Source: Kiritimatiellia bacterium (GTDB lineage: Bacteria; Verrucomicrobiota; Kiritimatiellia; JAAZAB01). Taken from it: a stretch of 36,363 nt of DNA. Each line of letters begins with the position of its first letter. Position 1 is the stretch's first letter. The notes beneath the pieces were generated by a model. That model saw only the letters and a list, made by a program, of their open reading frames with translations, did not search any database and had not been told where the DNA came from. Of this stretch, positions 7,423 through 15,536 are shown piece after piece. Where the stretch lies: contig JAQUQV010000001.1 of NCBI GenBank assembly GCA_028715905.1, positions 78,241 through 114,603 on the forward strand, given 5' to 3'. Made by a program: the position numbers and the translations under genes.

Positions 7423-8598
7423 ATGAAAAAAACAGCCCTGATAAACGGAATGATTATTGACGGCACGGGACGGCCTCCGATTGAGCAAGGCGCGCTGATC
7501 ACGGCCGATTCAACCATCGCGGCCGTGGGGACAACGGCGGAAATACAAATTCCGGAAAACTGTGAAATAATAGACTTACTGGGCGGCGTTTTGCTCCCGC
7601 TGTTTATTGACGGCCACATGCACGTCAGCAGGGAGCCAGGACAACTTGACCACCTCGGCCATCTCAAGGCCAATCTACAGGCGGCGGGCAGACTGCAGCA
7701 ATGCCTTCAATGGGGCACCGGAACCGTGGGGCACGCGGCCGGATCGCTTGAGAGCATTATTTTAAGGGACATAATTCAATCCGACGGCATTGAAGGCTGC
7801 GCCGATCTGCTGGTAGGCGCCGCTATCACCCCCGCCGGCGGCCATGTGCGAGGCCGCAGCGCCGACGGTCCCTGGGAAATCCGCAAGGCCGTAAGAGAAA
7901 TGATCGCCGCCGGCGCCGACTGGATCAAGACCTGCGCCTCCGGCGGCTTCCAGCATGAACATGAAAAACTGACCCATGAGGACTACACGCCGGAGGAACT
8001 GCGGGCGCTCGTTGAGCAGGCTCATTCCAGGGAGAAACGCGTCCACGTCCACGCCCACGCCCAGCCCGGACTGGGAAACGCCATCGCCGCCGGCTGCGAT
8101 GTGATCCTCCACGGCGCGTTGATTGACGAGGCCGCACTTGAAGGCATCGCGGAAAAAAAATTGTGGTATATGCCCACCCTCCACATCACGAGCAAACAGA
8201 TCTGGAGCAACAGGAACATGCCGTCCTACATGGCCGTACGCATGGAAAAGGCCTGCCCGATCCATCGCGCCGGTGTTGCCAAGGCCCATAAAATGGGCAT
8301 CCGCATTGCCGCCGGAACCGACGGCGGTCCCGGGGCAATCATGCACGAGATGTCCGAGTTGGTAAATTGCGGTCTTTCCCCCCTGGAAGCCATCACGGCA
8401 GCCACACGCAACACGGCGGATGCGCTCGGCATCCTGAACACGACCGGCACCCTGGAAACCGGCAAAAAAGCCTGTCTCCTGGCGGCGCGCGGCAATCCGC
8501 TCCGGGACATCACGCTCCTCTCCTCCCGGGAAAATATTTTTCTGGTGATGAAGAACGGTAAAATAATAAAAAACACTCCGGTAACTTCAAAAAAATAA
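7423..8598 (+). CDS. imidazolonepropionase-like amidohydrolase (possible Xaa-Pro dipeptidase type)
   Basis: 391 residues. It is an amidohydrolase-superfamily enzyme with the small beta-sandwich formed from both ends and a central TIM barrel. The metal ligands are visible: HxH at H65 and H67 (DGHMHV), the bridging lysine K169 (WIKTCASGG), H210 or H212 in HVHAHA, H230 in ILHGAL, and D300 in AAGTDGG. The Lys in WIKTCASGG and the overall order match the prolidase/imidazolonepropionase-like group (COG1228). These enzymes cleave Xaa-Pro peptides, N-acyl compounds or cyclic ureas. No signal peptide, so cytosolic. No ribosome site precedes ATG; its start lies 3 bases beyond the UroD remnant, which may have removed the original leader. 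Confidence 0.88.
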   Translation: MKKTALINGMIIDGTGRPPIEQGALITADSTIAAVGTTAEIQIPENCEIIDLLGGVLLPLFIDGHMHVSREPGQLDHLGHLKANLQAAGRLQQCLQWGTGTVGHAAGSLESIILRDIIQSDGIEGCADLLVGAAITPAGGHVRGRSADGPWEIRKAVREMIAAGADWIKTCASGGFQHEHEKLTHEDYTPEELRALVEQAHSREKRVHVHAHAQPGLGNAIAAGCDVILHGALIDEAALEGIAEKKLWYMPTLHITSKQIWSNRNMPSYMAVRMEKACPIHRAGVAKAHKMGIRIAAGTDGGPGAIMHEMSELVNCGLSPLEAITAATRNTADALGILNTTGTLETGKKACLLAARGNPLRDITLLSSRENIFLVMKNGKIIKNTPVTSKK

Positions 8599-8670
8599 AA
8601 TCGCCGGTTATGTTCGCGCAAAATTAAGGAAATTGGTTGCAAAATATTAACCTTGAGGAGGAATAAAATC

Positions 8671-9651
8671 ATGCCCCAGCCGTATGCATTCAGTTTCAGC
8701 GAGTCTTTCATGGCCGAAAACGCAGGCGTTCCGCTCAAAAGCACGCATTTTGACGTTGAGGCGATTCTGAAGGTCTATGACGCGATAAAGCCACTGGCGG
8801 AAGAACTCGGCGTGGCAGTCCCCAGGCCGCGCCTGGCCGGCTTTGGTTATCCGCACGTTGCCGCGCTTGGGGCGCCGATAGAATTTCCCGAAGACGGCGA
8901 ACCGAATGTTTTCCCGTTGATTCGCGCGCCGGAGGAAATTGACAAGCTGAAGGAGCCGGCAAATTATCTGGCCGCGCCCCTCATTCAACAGCGCTTGGAT
9001 ACCTGCGCAAAACTGATGCAACGACGCAGTGATGCCGTGCCGCATTTTATCGGCCACTCCCTGGAAGGTCCGGTCACCACCGCCGTCCTGCTGATGGGGC
9101 AGGATTTCCTGACCCTGCCCTATGACGATCCAGACCGCGCCCATCGCCTGTTAAAATTCTGCACGGAAAGCGCGCTCAATTACGTTGCGGCTTTGCACCG
9201 CCATTTCCACGGCAATACCCCGGCTGAACCGGGACCGCGCGGCATCCCCGACGATTTTGCCGGCATGCTGCCGCCGGCAATTTTCGGCGAATTCGTCGTT
9301 CCCTACTGGAACCGTGTTTATGAAGGATTAAACGCAACCGAAAGGAATCTGCACAGCGAACTGCTGCGCGAAAAACACCTGCCCTTCCTGCGCGAATTGA
9401 ACATCAGTCATTACGACCCCTCCGCCGACCAGTATCTGACTCCGGAACTGCTGAAGAAAAAATACCCCTGCCCGTTCATGAGCCGAATTCAGTCATGGGA
9501 AATGCGCGATTTGACGGCCGAAGAGCTTGAAAATTTATACCGCAAAATCGCTTCCTGCGGACCTTACCTCATCACATTCCACCTGGGCAGCGCGGACTGG
9601 CTACCCAAGGTGAAACGTCTGCTCAAACTGGCCCGGGAAATGGCCGGGTAA
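8671..9651 (+). CDS. uroporphyrinogen decarboxylase-family protein
   Basis: 326 residues, start at the ATG preceded by GAGGAGG. The fold signature of the UroD family (PF01208) is present: a PHFIGHSLEGPVTTA strand-loop, then LMGQDFLTLPYDDPDRAHRLLKF, a PPAIFGEFVVPYWNRV segment, and a C-terminal KVKRLLKLAREM helix. It lacks the N-terminal RQAGRYxPE motif of true HemE, so it belongs to the broad family of methyltransferase-like and unassigned UroD proteins common in anaerobes of the PVC group. Known relatives move methyl groups from methylated compounds to corrinoid proteins; whether this one does is inference. No corrinoid protein is in the window. It is the last gene of the AraC cluster and is convergent, by 15 bases, with the AbiE antitoxin. 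Confidence 0.8.
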   Translation: MPQPYAFSFSESFMAENAGVPLKSTHFDVEAILKVYDAIKPLAEELGVAVPRPRLAGFGYPHVAALGAPIEFPEDGEPNVFPLIRAPEEIDKLKEPANYLAAPLIQQRLDTCAKLMQRRSDAVPHFIGHSLEGPVTTAVLLMGQDFLTLPYDDPDRAHRLLKFCTESALNYVAALHRHFHGNTPAEPGPRGIPDDFAGMLPPAIFGEFVVPYWNRVYEGLNATERNLHSELLREKHLPFLRELNISHYDPSADQYLTPELLKKKYPCPFMSRIQSWEMRDLTAEELENLYRKIASCGPYLITFHLGSADWLPKVKRLLKLAREMAG

Positions 9652-9666
9652 AACTGGTTGGATCCC

Positions 9667-10317
9667 TTATTTTTGTTGATTTGCCGAAAGACGGATTTCT
9701 TCAAGAACTTTCCGCGCATGGATTCGCGCGGGCTTGCTGTTGATTTTATCGGCCCAGGACCGGGCACGTTTAAAGCTGAAAGAACGCGGGAAATAAATTT
9801 CCGGAAAATCCCGAAAACGTTTTTGCTTATAAGCCGAAAGATAAAGGCTGTCCGCCAACGCCTTCTCAGGTTCGGCAATCAGGAAACCCTGGCCGCTGCC
9901 GGACAGGTTGCTGTTCTTATACCACCCGAATCCGGCAAAAAAAGAGGGACTGATATGATAAGTCTGGAAAACTCCGAGCTTGGTGCGGATTATTTTTGAG
10001 TGCGAAGTTGAAGCGAGAGTTATTATTTGTGGAATTTGCTCGATCATGCCGTGCAAATGGAGCGCGCTGATGAATGAGACGTAAACCCGCTCCCAAGGAA
10101 ACAGATACGGCACAACTGCGCAGGCGCTCAACGGCTCGTCGTTTTCAAGCGCCCATACGCCCCGGTAAATTTTTATCGCCAGGCCTTCTCTGACCAGGTT
10201 ATTGAGCGCCTGGGTTACAGCCGATAACGACTTTCCCGAGCTCATGGAAATCTCGCGCGTGCAGAACACGCGCCGGCCGAGTTTCCGAATGGCTGCAAGA
10301 ACGGATATTCTACGCAT
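9667..10317 (-). CDS. AbiEi-like antitoxin of a type IV toxin-antitoxin pair
   Basis: 216 residues. The N-terminal winged helix-turn-helix (REISMSSGKSLSAVTQALNNLVREGLA, about 22-48) is followed by IYRGVWAL. The central part has YVSFISALHLHG and the conserved AEPEKALADSLYL element. This is the layout of AbiEi/COG5340 antitoxins: DNA-binding head plus a C-terminal domain that counters the toxin. It starts inside the end of the toxin gene (8-base overlap), so translation is coupled. Known family behaviour is negative autoregulation through inverted repeats; a candidate site is at 11110-11125. GC content looks lower than in neighbouring core genes. Confidence 0.82.
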   Translation of the reverse strand: MRRISVLAAIRKLGRRVFCTREISMSSGKSLSAVTQALNNLVREGLAIKIYRGVWALENDEPLSACAVVPYLFPWERVYVSFISALHLHGMIEQIPQIITLASTSHSKIIRTKLGVFQTYHISPSFFAGFGWYKNSNLSGSGQGFLIAEPEKALADSLYLSAYKQKRFRDFPEIYFPRSFSFKRARSWADKINSKPARIHARKVLEEIRLSANQQK

Positions 10318-11089
10318 GGCTTTTCCGAAGCTCCTCTATAAAATCGGCGGTTTTCAGACAGATTTCCTCCCACACTTGTGCCTGGCCGTAGGCGGCCTGG
10401 TCATCGGCGGAGAGATAGGCAACGACCGTGTCCCTGAATTTCCCGAATTCCACTTCAAAAATACGCTCGCAAGCCTTTGAATATACGGCGTCAGAATCCT
10501 GGATAGGCCTGCCGCCGGCGGAATATTGAGAACTCAGGAGATATAAATCAAAAATATCCCTGGCTTGGACTGCGGCTCTGCCGGCCAAGGCGCGTATTTT
10601 CTGTCTGACGGCGGCAGAAACGTCATAATGGGGGATCAAAACGGGCGCAAGTTTATATGTCCTGAGAACCGCGTTATCAATGGCTTCAACCAGTGTGTTC
10701 CCAGCGAATCCCCGGCGGGAAAATTCTATTTTGGTGAAGAGATCTTCGCCGGAATGCAGAATCAGATGGATTTTGAAACGCTGGGTTGTTTCGGTCTGTT
10801 TGGCTTTGGCGATGTCAGGCGGTGCTATGGCGGCTATGCCGAAAGGTTTAAGATTATCCCGAAAAGCACCGGTGGCGAGTATTTTCATCACGGTTGCCCG
10901 GAGATCCACGACCCCGATCCCGCGCGCGTCAATGTCCATATCTTCGGAATACCGGAAACTTTTAAAAAAAAACCGCAGGTTTGCGCCGCCCTTTAAGACG
11001 TAAGCTTCGGCCTTGAGCCTCCGGCCAAGCCAGCGCAGAAATTCAACATGAAACACCTCGCGCAGCTGCAAATACGTGTATGAATTCAT
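10310..11089 (-). CDS. AbiEii/AbiGii-type nucleotidyltransferase toxin
   Basis: 259 residues from ATG 11089; a TTG one codon earlier is possible. The nucleotidyltransferase motif I is clear: LKGGANLR (32-39) and FRYSEDMDID (45-54). A second-acid motif is in FTKIEFSRR. The family motif with a conserved lysine, then ARDIFDLYLLSS, is in the C-terminal half. These are the hallmarks of the DUF1814/AbiEii toxins (a GTP-using nucleotidyltransferase fold), which cause growth arrest, in some relatives by adding nucleotides to tRNA acceptor stems. Here the toxin is the first gene and the antitoxin the second, the reverse of the classical abiEi-abiEii order. All catalytic acids are present, so it is likely functional. 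Confidence 0.85.
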   Translation of the reverse strand: MNSYTYLQLREVFHVEFLRWLGRRLKAEAYVLKGGANLRFFFKSFRYSEDMDIDARGIGVVDLRATVMKILATGAFRDNLKPFGIAAIAPPDIAKAKQTETTQRFKIHLILHSGEDLFTKIEFSRRGFAGNTLVEAIDNAVLRTYKLAPVLIPHYDVSAAVRQKIRALAGRAAVQARDIFDLYLLSSQYSAGGRPIQDSDAVYSKACERIFEVEFGKFRDTVVAYLSADDQAAYGQAQVWEEICLKTADFIEELRKSHA

Positions 11090-11109
11090 CAATGCAATAA
11101 GTCAACCAG

Positions 11110-11125
11110 TTTAGTTATAACTAAA
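11110..11125. promoter_or_regulatory. 16-bp perfect palindrome upstream of the toxin gene
   Basis: TTTAGTTATAACTAAA is a perfect inverted repeat centred 28 bases upstream of the toxin ATG, in a locally AT-rich stretch. Its position suits an operator over the promoter of the toxin-antitoxin pair, to which AbiEi-type antitoxins bind in known systems. The palindrome is seen; the binding is inferred. Confidence 0.5.
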
Positions 11126-11259
11126 TAACCGTTCTTATTAAATTATTGCTTTATTCTTCCCTGACGCAAGAAAATAATATGTCCATAAATGAGAAATACT
11201 TGCCGCTGACGATTCGCCGTTAATATTGAAAACGCCCTGGCAAGCTTCTCAGCAAAAGT

Positions 11260-11297
11260 CTGCCCGCCGCAGTCCGGCACTGCCGGACGCAGGCAGG
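11260..11297 (-). repeat. dispersed hairpin repeat B, copy 1
   Basis: This 38-bp element begins one base beyond the guaA-like stop. Read along that gene's strand it contains GTCCGGC-AGT-GCCGGAC, a perfect 7-bp stem with a 3-base loop. It matches 33 of 38 positions of the element at 13974-14011, in the same orientation relative to the gene upstream. It has no T-run, so it looks like a REP-type repeat more than a simple terminator. Confidence 0.6.
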
Positions 11298-11298
11298 C

Positions 11299-12237
11299 CT
11301 ATACGTATTCAACCGTGGCGGGCGGTTTCGGGGTAAGGTCGTAAAGACAGCGGTTTACGCCGGGAATGGACGTGATCCGGCGGCAGATTTTTTCCAGTTT
11401 TTTCCAGGGCAGGGCGGTGGCGGCCGCCTCGCGCGCGTCCACGCTGTTGATACAGCGCACGACGATTATCCGCCCGAACTCGCGCTTGTTGTTGCGGATG
11501 CCGGTGGCACAATCGTTCAGCAGAACCGCCAGGTATTGAAAAGCGCCGCTTGTTTTCAGCTCCTCCTCAACGATCGCGGTCGCGGCGCGGATTAAGCGCA
11601 GTTTTTCCTCCGTCACTTCCCCGACAATGCGCGCGGCCAGGGCCGGGCCCGGGAACGGAATCCGTTTCGTGATTTCGGCGGGAAGCCCAAGGGCGGCGGC
11701 CACGGCGCGCACGCCGTCCTTGCGCAGGGTCTTGAGCGGCTCAAGAACCTGGTATCCGTATTCCTTTTCCGGGTTGATGCCGAGCTGGGCAAGGATGTTG
11801 TGCTGGCGCTTGATGCCGGCCACGGTTTCCTCAATGTCGGTTAAAATCGTGCCGTGGATGAGAAATTTCGCCCCGGTCCGGCGCACCAGGCGGCCGAATA
11901 CTTTTTTATAAAAAGTGGCGGTGATGGCATGGCGTTTCTCCTCCGGATCGCTCACGCCTTTCAGGGCGTTGAGAAATTCCTTCCGCGCGTCCACCAGTTC
12001 CACCGGGATACTCATCTTGCGGAAGATGGCCGCCACCCGTTCCGGCTCGCCCGCGCGCATCAGGGCGTTGTCAATGAAAACGGTTTTGAGCCGTTTGCCC
12101 AGCGCCCGGTGGCCGAGCGCGGTGCAGACGGAGCTGTCCACGCCGCCGCTCAAAGCGTTGATGGCCGTGCCCGAACCGACCGTTTCCCGGAGTTCCGCGG
12201 TTTGTTGTTCAATAAACTTTGCGCCGTTGAATTTCAT
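11299..12237 (-). CDS. guaA: GMP synthase, ATP-pyrophosphatase subunit (glutaminase-less)
   Basis: 312 residues, GGGGAGGA before ATG. The PP-loop motif SGGVDSS is at 30-36. The dimerisation domain has PFPGPALAARI, GEVTEEKL and a terminal KPPATVEYV (KPPATIEWE in most relatives). The enzyme aminates XMP to GMP in two steps via adenylyl-XMP. The N-terminal glutamine amidotransferase domain found in ordinary bacterial GuaA is absent, and the length equals the separate archaeal GuaAB subunit. It must use free ammonia or a glutaminase encoded elsewhere. Deviations: PGPALAAR where PGPGLAVR is usual. It is divergent from the DUF1846 gene. A diverged PP-loop paralogue is possible, but every major motif is recognisable. 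Confidence 0.85.
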   Translation of the reverse strand: MKFNGAKFIEQQTAELRETVGSGTAINALSGGVDSSVCTALGHRALGKRLKTVFIDNALMRAGEPERVAAIFRKMSIPVELVDARKEFLNALKGVSDPEEKRHAITATFYKKVFGRLVRRTGAKFLIHGTILTDIEETVAGIKRQHNILAQLGINPEKEYGYQVLEPLKTLRKDGVRAVAAALGLPAEITKRIPFPGPALAARIVGEVTEEKLRLIRAATAIVEEELKTSGAFQYLAVLLNDCATGIRNNKREFGRIIVVRCINSVDAREAAATALPWKKLEKICRRITSIPGVNRCLYDLTPKPPATVEYV

Positions 12238-12419
12238 GCTGTTCCTCCCCTCGTTTTTATGGCGGCCGCCTCTATGTCAAAGGCGCTATTCTATGGAATT
12301 CCGGGCAGCGCGCAATGCAAATCTGTTTTTTTTCAGGGCGGAGGGCGGCCGGCAACAGAAAAGTTGACAAGCCCGCGGATTTCTGCCAAAAACAAACGCA
12401 TGGGCACACACCAACAGCC

Positions 12420-13934
12420 ATGAAAACGGCCGGTTTTGACAACGAGAAATATCTCGCCGAACAGGCGCGGGAAATATTGGCCCGCGCCGAACGCTTCGGC
12501 CGCAAGCTTTACCTGGAGTTCGGCGGCAAACTGCTTTTTGACTATCACGCCGCCCGGGTTTTGCCCGGCTACGACCCGAACGTAAAAATCAAACTGCTCC
12601 AGCGCCTGAAGGAGCGCATTGACATCATCCTCTGCATTTATGCCGGCGATATTGAGCGCCGCAAACTGCGCGGAGATTTCGGCATAACCTACGACGCCGA
12701 CGCGCTCAAACTGATTGACGACCTTAAAGACTGGGGACTGGAGGTCGGCGCGGTGGTGATCACCCGTTTTGACAACCAGCCCTCGGTGCGCACTTTTCTA
12801 AACCGGCTGGAACGGCGGGGAGTGCGGGTTTACACCCACCGGCCATTGCCGGGTTACCCCGCGGCCGTGGATGAAATCGTCAGCGCAAGCGGCTACGGCG
12901 CGAACCATTACATTGAAACCGTGAAACCCGTGGTGGTGGTTACCGGCCCCGGCCCCGGCAGCGGTAAGCTGGCCACCTGTCTCTCCCAACTTTACCACGA
13001 GCACCAGCGGGGCATCCCGGCCGGCTACGCCAAGTTTGAGACTTTCCCCGTCTGGAACCTGCCGCTCTCCCATCCGCTCAACGCCGCCTATGAAGCCGCC
13101 ACAGTTGACATCGGCGATTTCAACCAGATTGATCCTTTTCACCTGAAAGCTTACGGCAAAAGCGCGGTCAACTACAACCGCGACGTGGAAAGCTTTTCGG
13201 TGGTGGAGCGCATTCTCCGCAAAATCACAGGCTCCGATTCCATCTACCGCTCGCCCACGGACATGGGCGTCAACCGCGCCGGACTGGCCATCACCGACGA
13301 CGCCGTCGTGCGGGAGGCGGCCCTCCAGGAAATCATCCGCCGTTACTTCCGCGTGCGCTGTGAATACGTCATGGGGCTGATTGAACAGGCGGTCGTGGAC
13401 CGCATGGCCCTGCTCCTGGAAAAACTCAACCTGCGGCCGGAAGCGAGAAAGACCGTCGCGCCGGCCCGGACGGCGGCCCGGGACGCCGAAGAACGCAGTC
13501 TGGGCAGTGGCGGCATCTGTTGCGGGGCGGCGATTGAACTTCCCGGGGGCGCGATAGTAACCGGCAAAAATTCGCCGCTTTTGCACGCCGCCGCCAGCAT
13601 GGTTTTGAACGCCATCAAGCAGTCGGCCGGACTGCCGGACAAACTGCACCTGCTGGCGCCGAACATCATCGCCTCCATCAACACGCTCAAGGGAACAATT
13701 CTGCGCCAGAAAAAAATGAGCCTCAACCTGGACGAAACTTTAATCGCCCTGAGCATCAGCGCCGCCAGCAGTCCGGCCGCGCAGATGGCGATGGAGCAGA
13801 TACCGAACCTGCGCGGATGCGAAGTGCACCTGACGCATATCCCGACGCCCGGCGACGAAGCCGGCCTTAAAAAACTGGGCGTCAACGCCACTTCCGACCC
13901 CAATTTTCCCAGTAAAGCTCTTTTTATTGATTGA
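12420..13934 (+). CDS. DUF1846 (UPF0371) family protein
   Basis: 504 residues, matching the family length. The start MKTAGFDNEKYL, then YLEFGGKLLFDYHAARVLPGYDP, is the conserved N-terminus of UPF0371 proteins. An upstream in-frame start at 12315 would add 35 unrelated residues. No good ribosome site precedes either start. Residues about 175-182 form a glycine-rich phosphate loop (GPGPGSGK), followed by a conserved YAKFETFPVWNLPL-type segment. The family is found across bacteria and structures exist, but the function is unknown; a nucleotide- or phosphate-binding enzyme is the cautious reading. A repeat lies just past its stop, as for the divergent GMP synthase gene. No frameshift or truncation seen. 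Confidence 0.88.
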   Translation: MKTAGFDNEKYLAEQAREILARAERFGRKLYLEFGGKLLFDYHAARVLPGYDPNVKIKLLQRLKERIDIILCIYAGDIERRKLRGDFGITYDADALKLIDDLKDWGLEVGAVVITRFDNQPSVRTFLNRLERRGVRVYTHRPLPGYPAAVDEIVSASGYGANHYIETVKPVVVVTGPGPGSGKLATCLSQLYHEHQRGIPAGYAKFETFPVWNLPLSHPLNAAYEAATVDIGDFNQIDPFHLKAYGKSAVNYNRDVESFSVVERILRKITGSDSIYRSPTDMGVNRAGLAITDDAVVREAALQEIIRRYFRVRCEYVMGLIEQAVVDRMALLLEKLNLRPEARKTVAPARTAARDAEERSLGSGGICCGAAIELPGGAIVTGKNSPLLHAAASMVLNAIKQSAGLPDKLHLLAPNIIASINTLKGTILRQKKMSLNLDETLIALSISAASSPAAQMAMEQIPNLRGCEVHLTHIPTPGDEAGLKKLGVNATSDPNFPSKALFID

Positions 13935-13973
13935 GGCGGCAGTCGTATCCGCAGAAGAATTTTGACAGGATAC

Positions 13974-14011
13974 CCCGCCTGCGTCCAGCAGCGCCGGACT
14001 ATGGCGGGCAG
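13974..14011 (+). repeat. dispersed hairpin repeat B, copy 2
   Basis: 38 bp, 39 bases after the DUF1846 stop, matching copy 1 (11260-11297, opposite strand) at 33 of 38 positions. The inner stem GTCCAGC/GCCGGAC has one mismatch, while an outer CCCGCC/GGCGGG stem forms, so pairing has been partly kept by compensation. Repeat A copy 1 begins 27 bases later. Confidence 0.6.
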
Positions 14012-14038
14012 GCAGGATGGTTTTTCTGCAAATTAGCG

Positions 14039-14093
14039 CCACATGGGGAAGGAAGCATTAATAACATTGGGTTGCGGGCAGAGCCCGCTTTGG
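14039..14093 (-). repeat. dispersed repeat A, copy 1
   Basis: A 55-bp element identical at 54 of 55 positions to 16680-16734 in the opposite orientation, about 2.6 kb away. On the minus strand it starts CCAAAGCGGGCT and ends CCCATGTGG, with an internal hairpin GCGGGC-tct-GCCCGC. It encodes no protein. The sharp ends suggest a mobile miniature element or REP-type unit. Confidence 0.75.
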
Positions 14094-14145
14094 TGTTTAT
14101 CGTCCGAGGACAAATACCGGATGTTGAGAGTCAACATTTTTGGCG

Positions 14146-15483
14146 TTACCTGGCCTGCGGCTTGATATATCCCCACTCCACCAGCCGCCGGTAGGCATGC
14201 TTTGCGTTATCGCCCTCACTTACCTGGCGCAAATAGGCCTGGTAATGCCGGGCGGCTTCGTCGCGCCGGCGCATGTTTTCCAGCGCATAGCCCATGTAAA
14301 AAAAAGTGTTCGGATTGCCGGGCAGAGCGTTTTCATACGCGCTGAAATCATTGTAAGCGGCCTCGTACCGGCGGAGCTGGATTTTCGCCATGCCCAGAAC
14401 GTGCAAGGCCTGCGGTTCCTGCGGATAAACGCTCCTGGCCTCGGCGGCGTATTTTTCGGCCTCGGCGGCGTCCTTTTTGGCCAGCAGACATTTGGCCGTC
14501 ATCAGCAGACCGGCGTAATCCGCGGGAAAGTCCTTGAGCGCCGTCTTGAATAAGGAAACCGCTTCGTCGTATTTGCCGGAGGAGGCGGCCTTTTCCCCGT
14601 TCTGCATCAGCTCCAGCGCGCCCTTCATGGCCCGCAGGGCCGATGTTTTTTCCTGGAATCTTTCCCGGTTGAGGGAATAACTCTTCTGCGCCTGGTATTT
14701 TTCAGAAACCTCCCGCACGGCCGTCTGGTAACGCTCCTCGCTCATGGGATGCGTGGCAAAAAGCATTTCCAGCGCTCCGGGTTTTTCCGCGGACATTTTC
14801 CGGAGCATATCCATGAGCAAAATGCATCCCTCCGGATTGTAGCCCCCCTTGGTCATGTATTCCAGGGCCAAAGCGTCGGCCTCGCGCTCGTTCGCCCGGC
14901 TGTAGCGCGCCAGAAGCGCGCCCGAGGCAATGGCGCCGAGCCCGGCAGTCAGACCGGCGTAATCTTCGTTCTGCTGTTGAACAACCAGGGCTGCGGCCAT
15001 GACCGCCGCCGAGCCAAGCATGCCGGTGGTGTATTGCTGGGCCGCGTGGCGCGAACAGACGTGCCCGATCTCATGTCCCAACAGAGCGGCCAACTCCGCT
15101 TCGCTCTCCATAGCGGCCAGGATACCGCGGCTGACAGCGATCGTTCCGCCGGGAAAAGCGTAGGCATTGACATAAACCGCGTTGACCGCCCGGAAAGTGT
15201 AAGGCATGCCGGGGCGGTGCGAAAGCGCGGCCAGCTGGTTGCCGACCGAGGCAACATAACGGTTGAGGCCGGCGTCCTGCGCCGCGCCGTAATCGGCCGA
15301 AATCTGGTGGGGCGAATTTTCCTGGTCAAGCCGGACTTCGCCCGACTCGCTCAGGAACATGAGCTGCTTGCGCCCGCTGACCGGGTTGGTGGCGCAGCCG
15401 GACAGAAAAACAACGGTCCCGGCGGCGGAAAGAGCCAGAAAATCCCGGCGGCTTATTGCATGAGGTTTACCGGTTAATTTCAT
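14146..15483 (-). CDS. M48-family metalloprotease lipoprotein with TPR repeats
   Basis: 445 residues from the ATG at 15483; an extension to 15525 overlaps the promoter region. The N-terminus combines a twin-arginine motif (SRRDFLAL) with a lipobox (FLSGC), so it is a Tat-exported, lipid-anchored envelope protein. The zinc site HEIGH is at 137-141 with SRHAAQ after it. A second-half acid helix (NEREADALALEYM) supplies the third ligand. From about residue 290 there are several TPR units (AVSLFKTALKDFP, AEKYAAEARSVYP, AAYNDFSAYENALP, AARHYQAYL). Domain order is that of BepA/YfgC, which checks outer-membrane protein assembly. It is divergent from the D-Ala-D-Ala dipeptidase gene (53-base gap), which has a similar envelope theme. 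Confidence 0.9.
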   Translation of the reverse strand: MKLTGKPHAISRRDFLALSAAGTVVFLSGCATNPVSGRKQLMFLSESGEVRLDQENSPHQISADYGAAQDAGLNRYVASVGNQLAALSHRPGMPYTFRAVNAVYVNAYAFPGGTIAVSRGILAAMESEAELAALLGHEIGHVCSRHAAQQYTTGMLGSAAVMAAALVVQQQNEDYAGLTAGLGAIASGALLARYSRANEREADALALEYMTKGGYNPEGCILLMDMLRKMSAEKPGALEMLFATHPMSEERYQTAVREVSEKYQAQKSYSLNRERFQEKTSALRAMKGALELMQNGEKAASSGKYDEAVSLFKTALKDFPADYAGLLMTAKCLLAKKDAAEAEKYAAEARSVYPQEPQALHVLGMAKIQLRRYEAAYNDFSAYENALPGNPNTFFYMGYALENMRRRDEAARHYQAYLRQVSEGDNAKHAYRRLVEWGYIKPQAR

Positions 15484-15536
15484 AAAACCGTTCCTATTCT
15501 TGACATTTCCCGGTAAAATAGTCAAGCTTGCGGAAA

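Noticed and set aside
15484-15536. Facing TTGAC elements (CTTGAC ... GTCAAG) between the M48 and dipeptidase genes
   Set aside because: They could be -35 boxes of divergent promoters, but no acceptable -10 boxes lie at the right distance.
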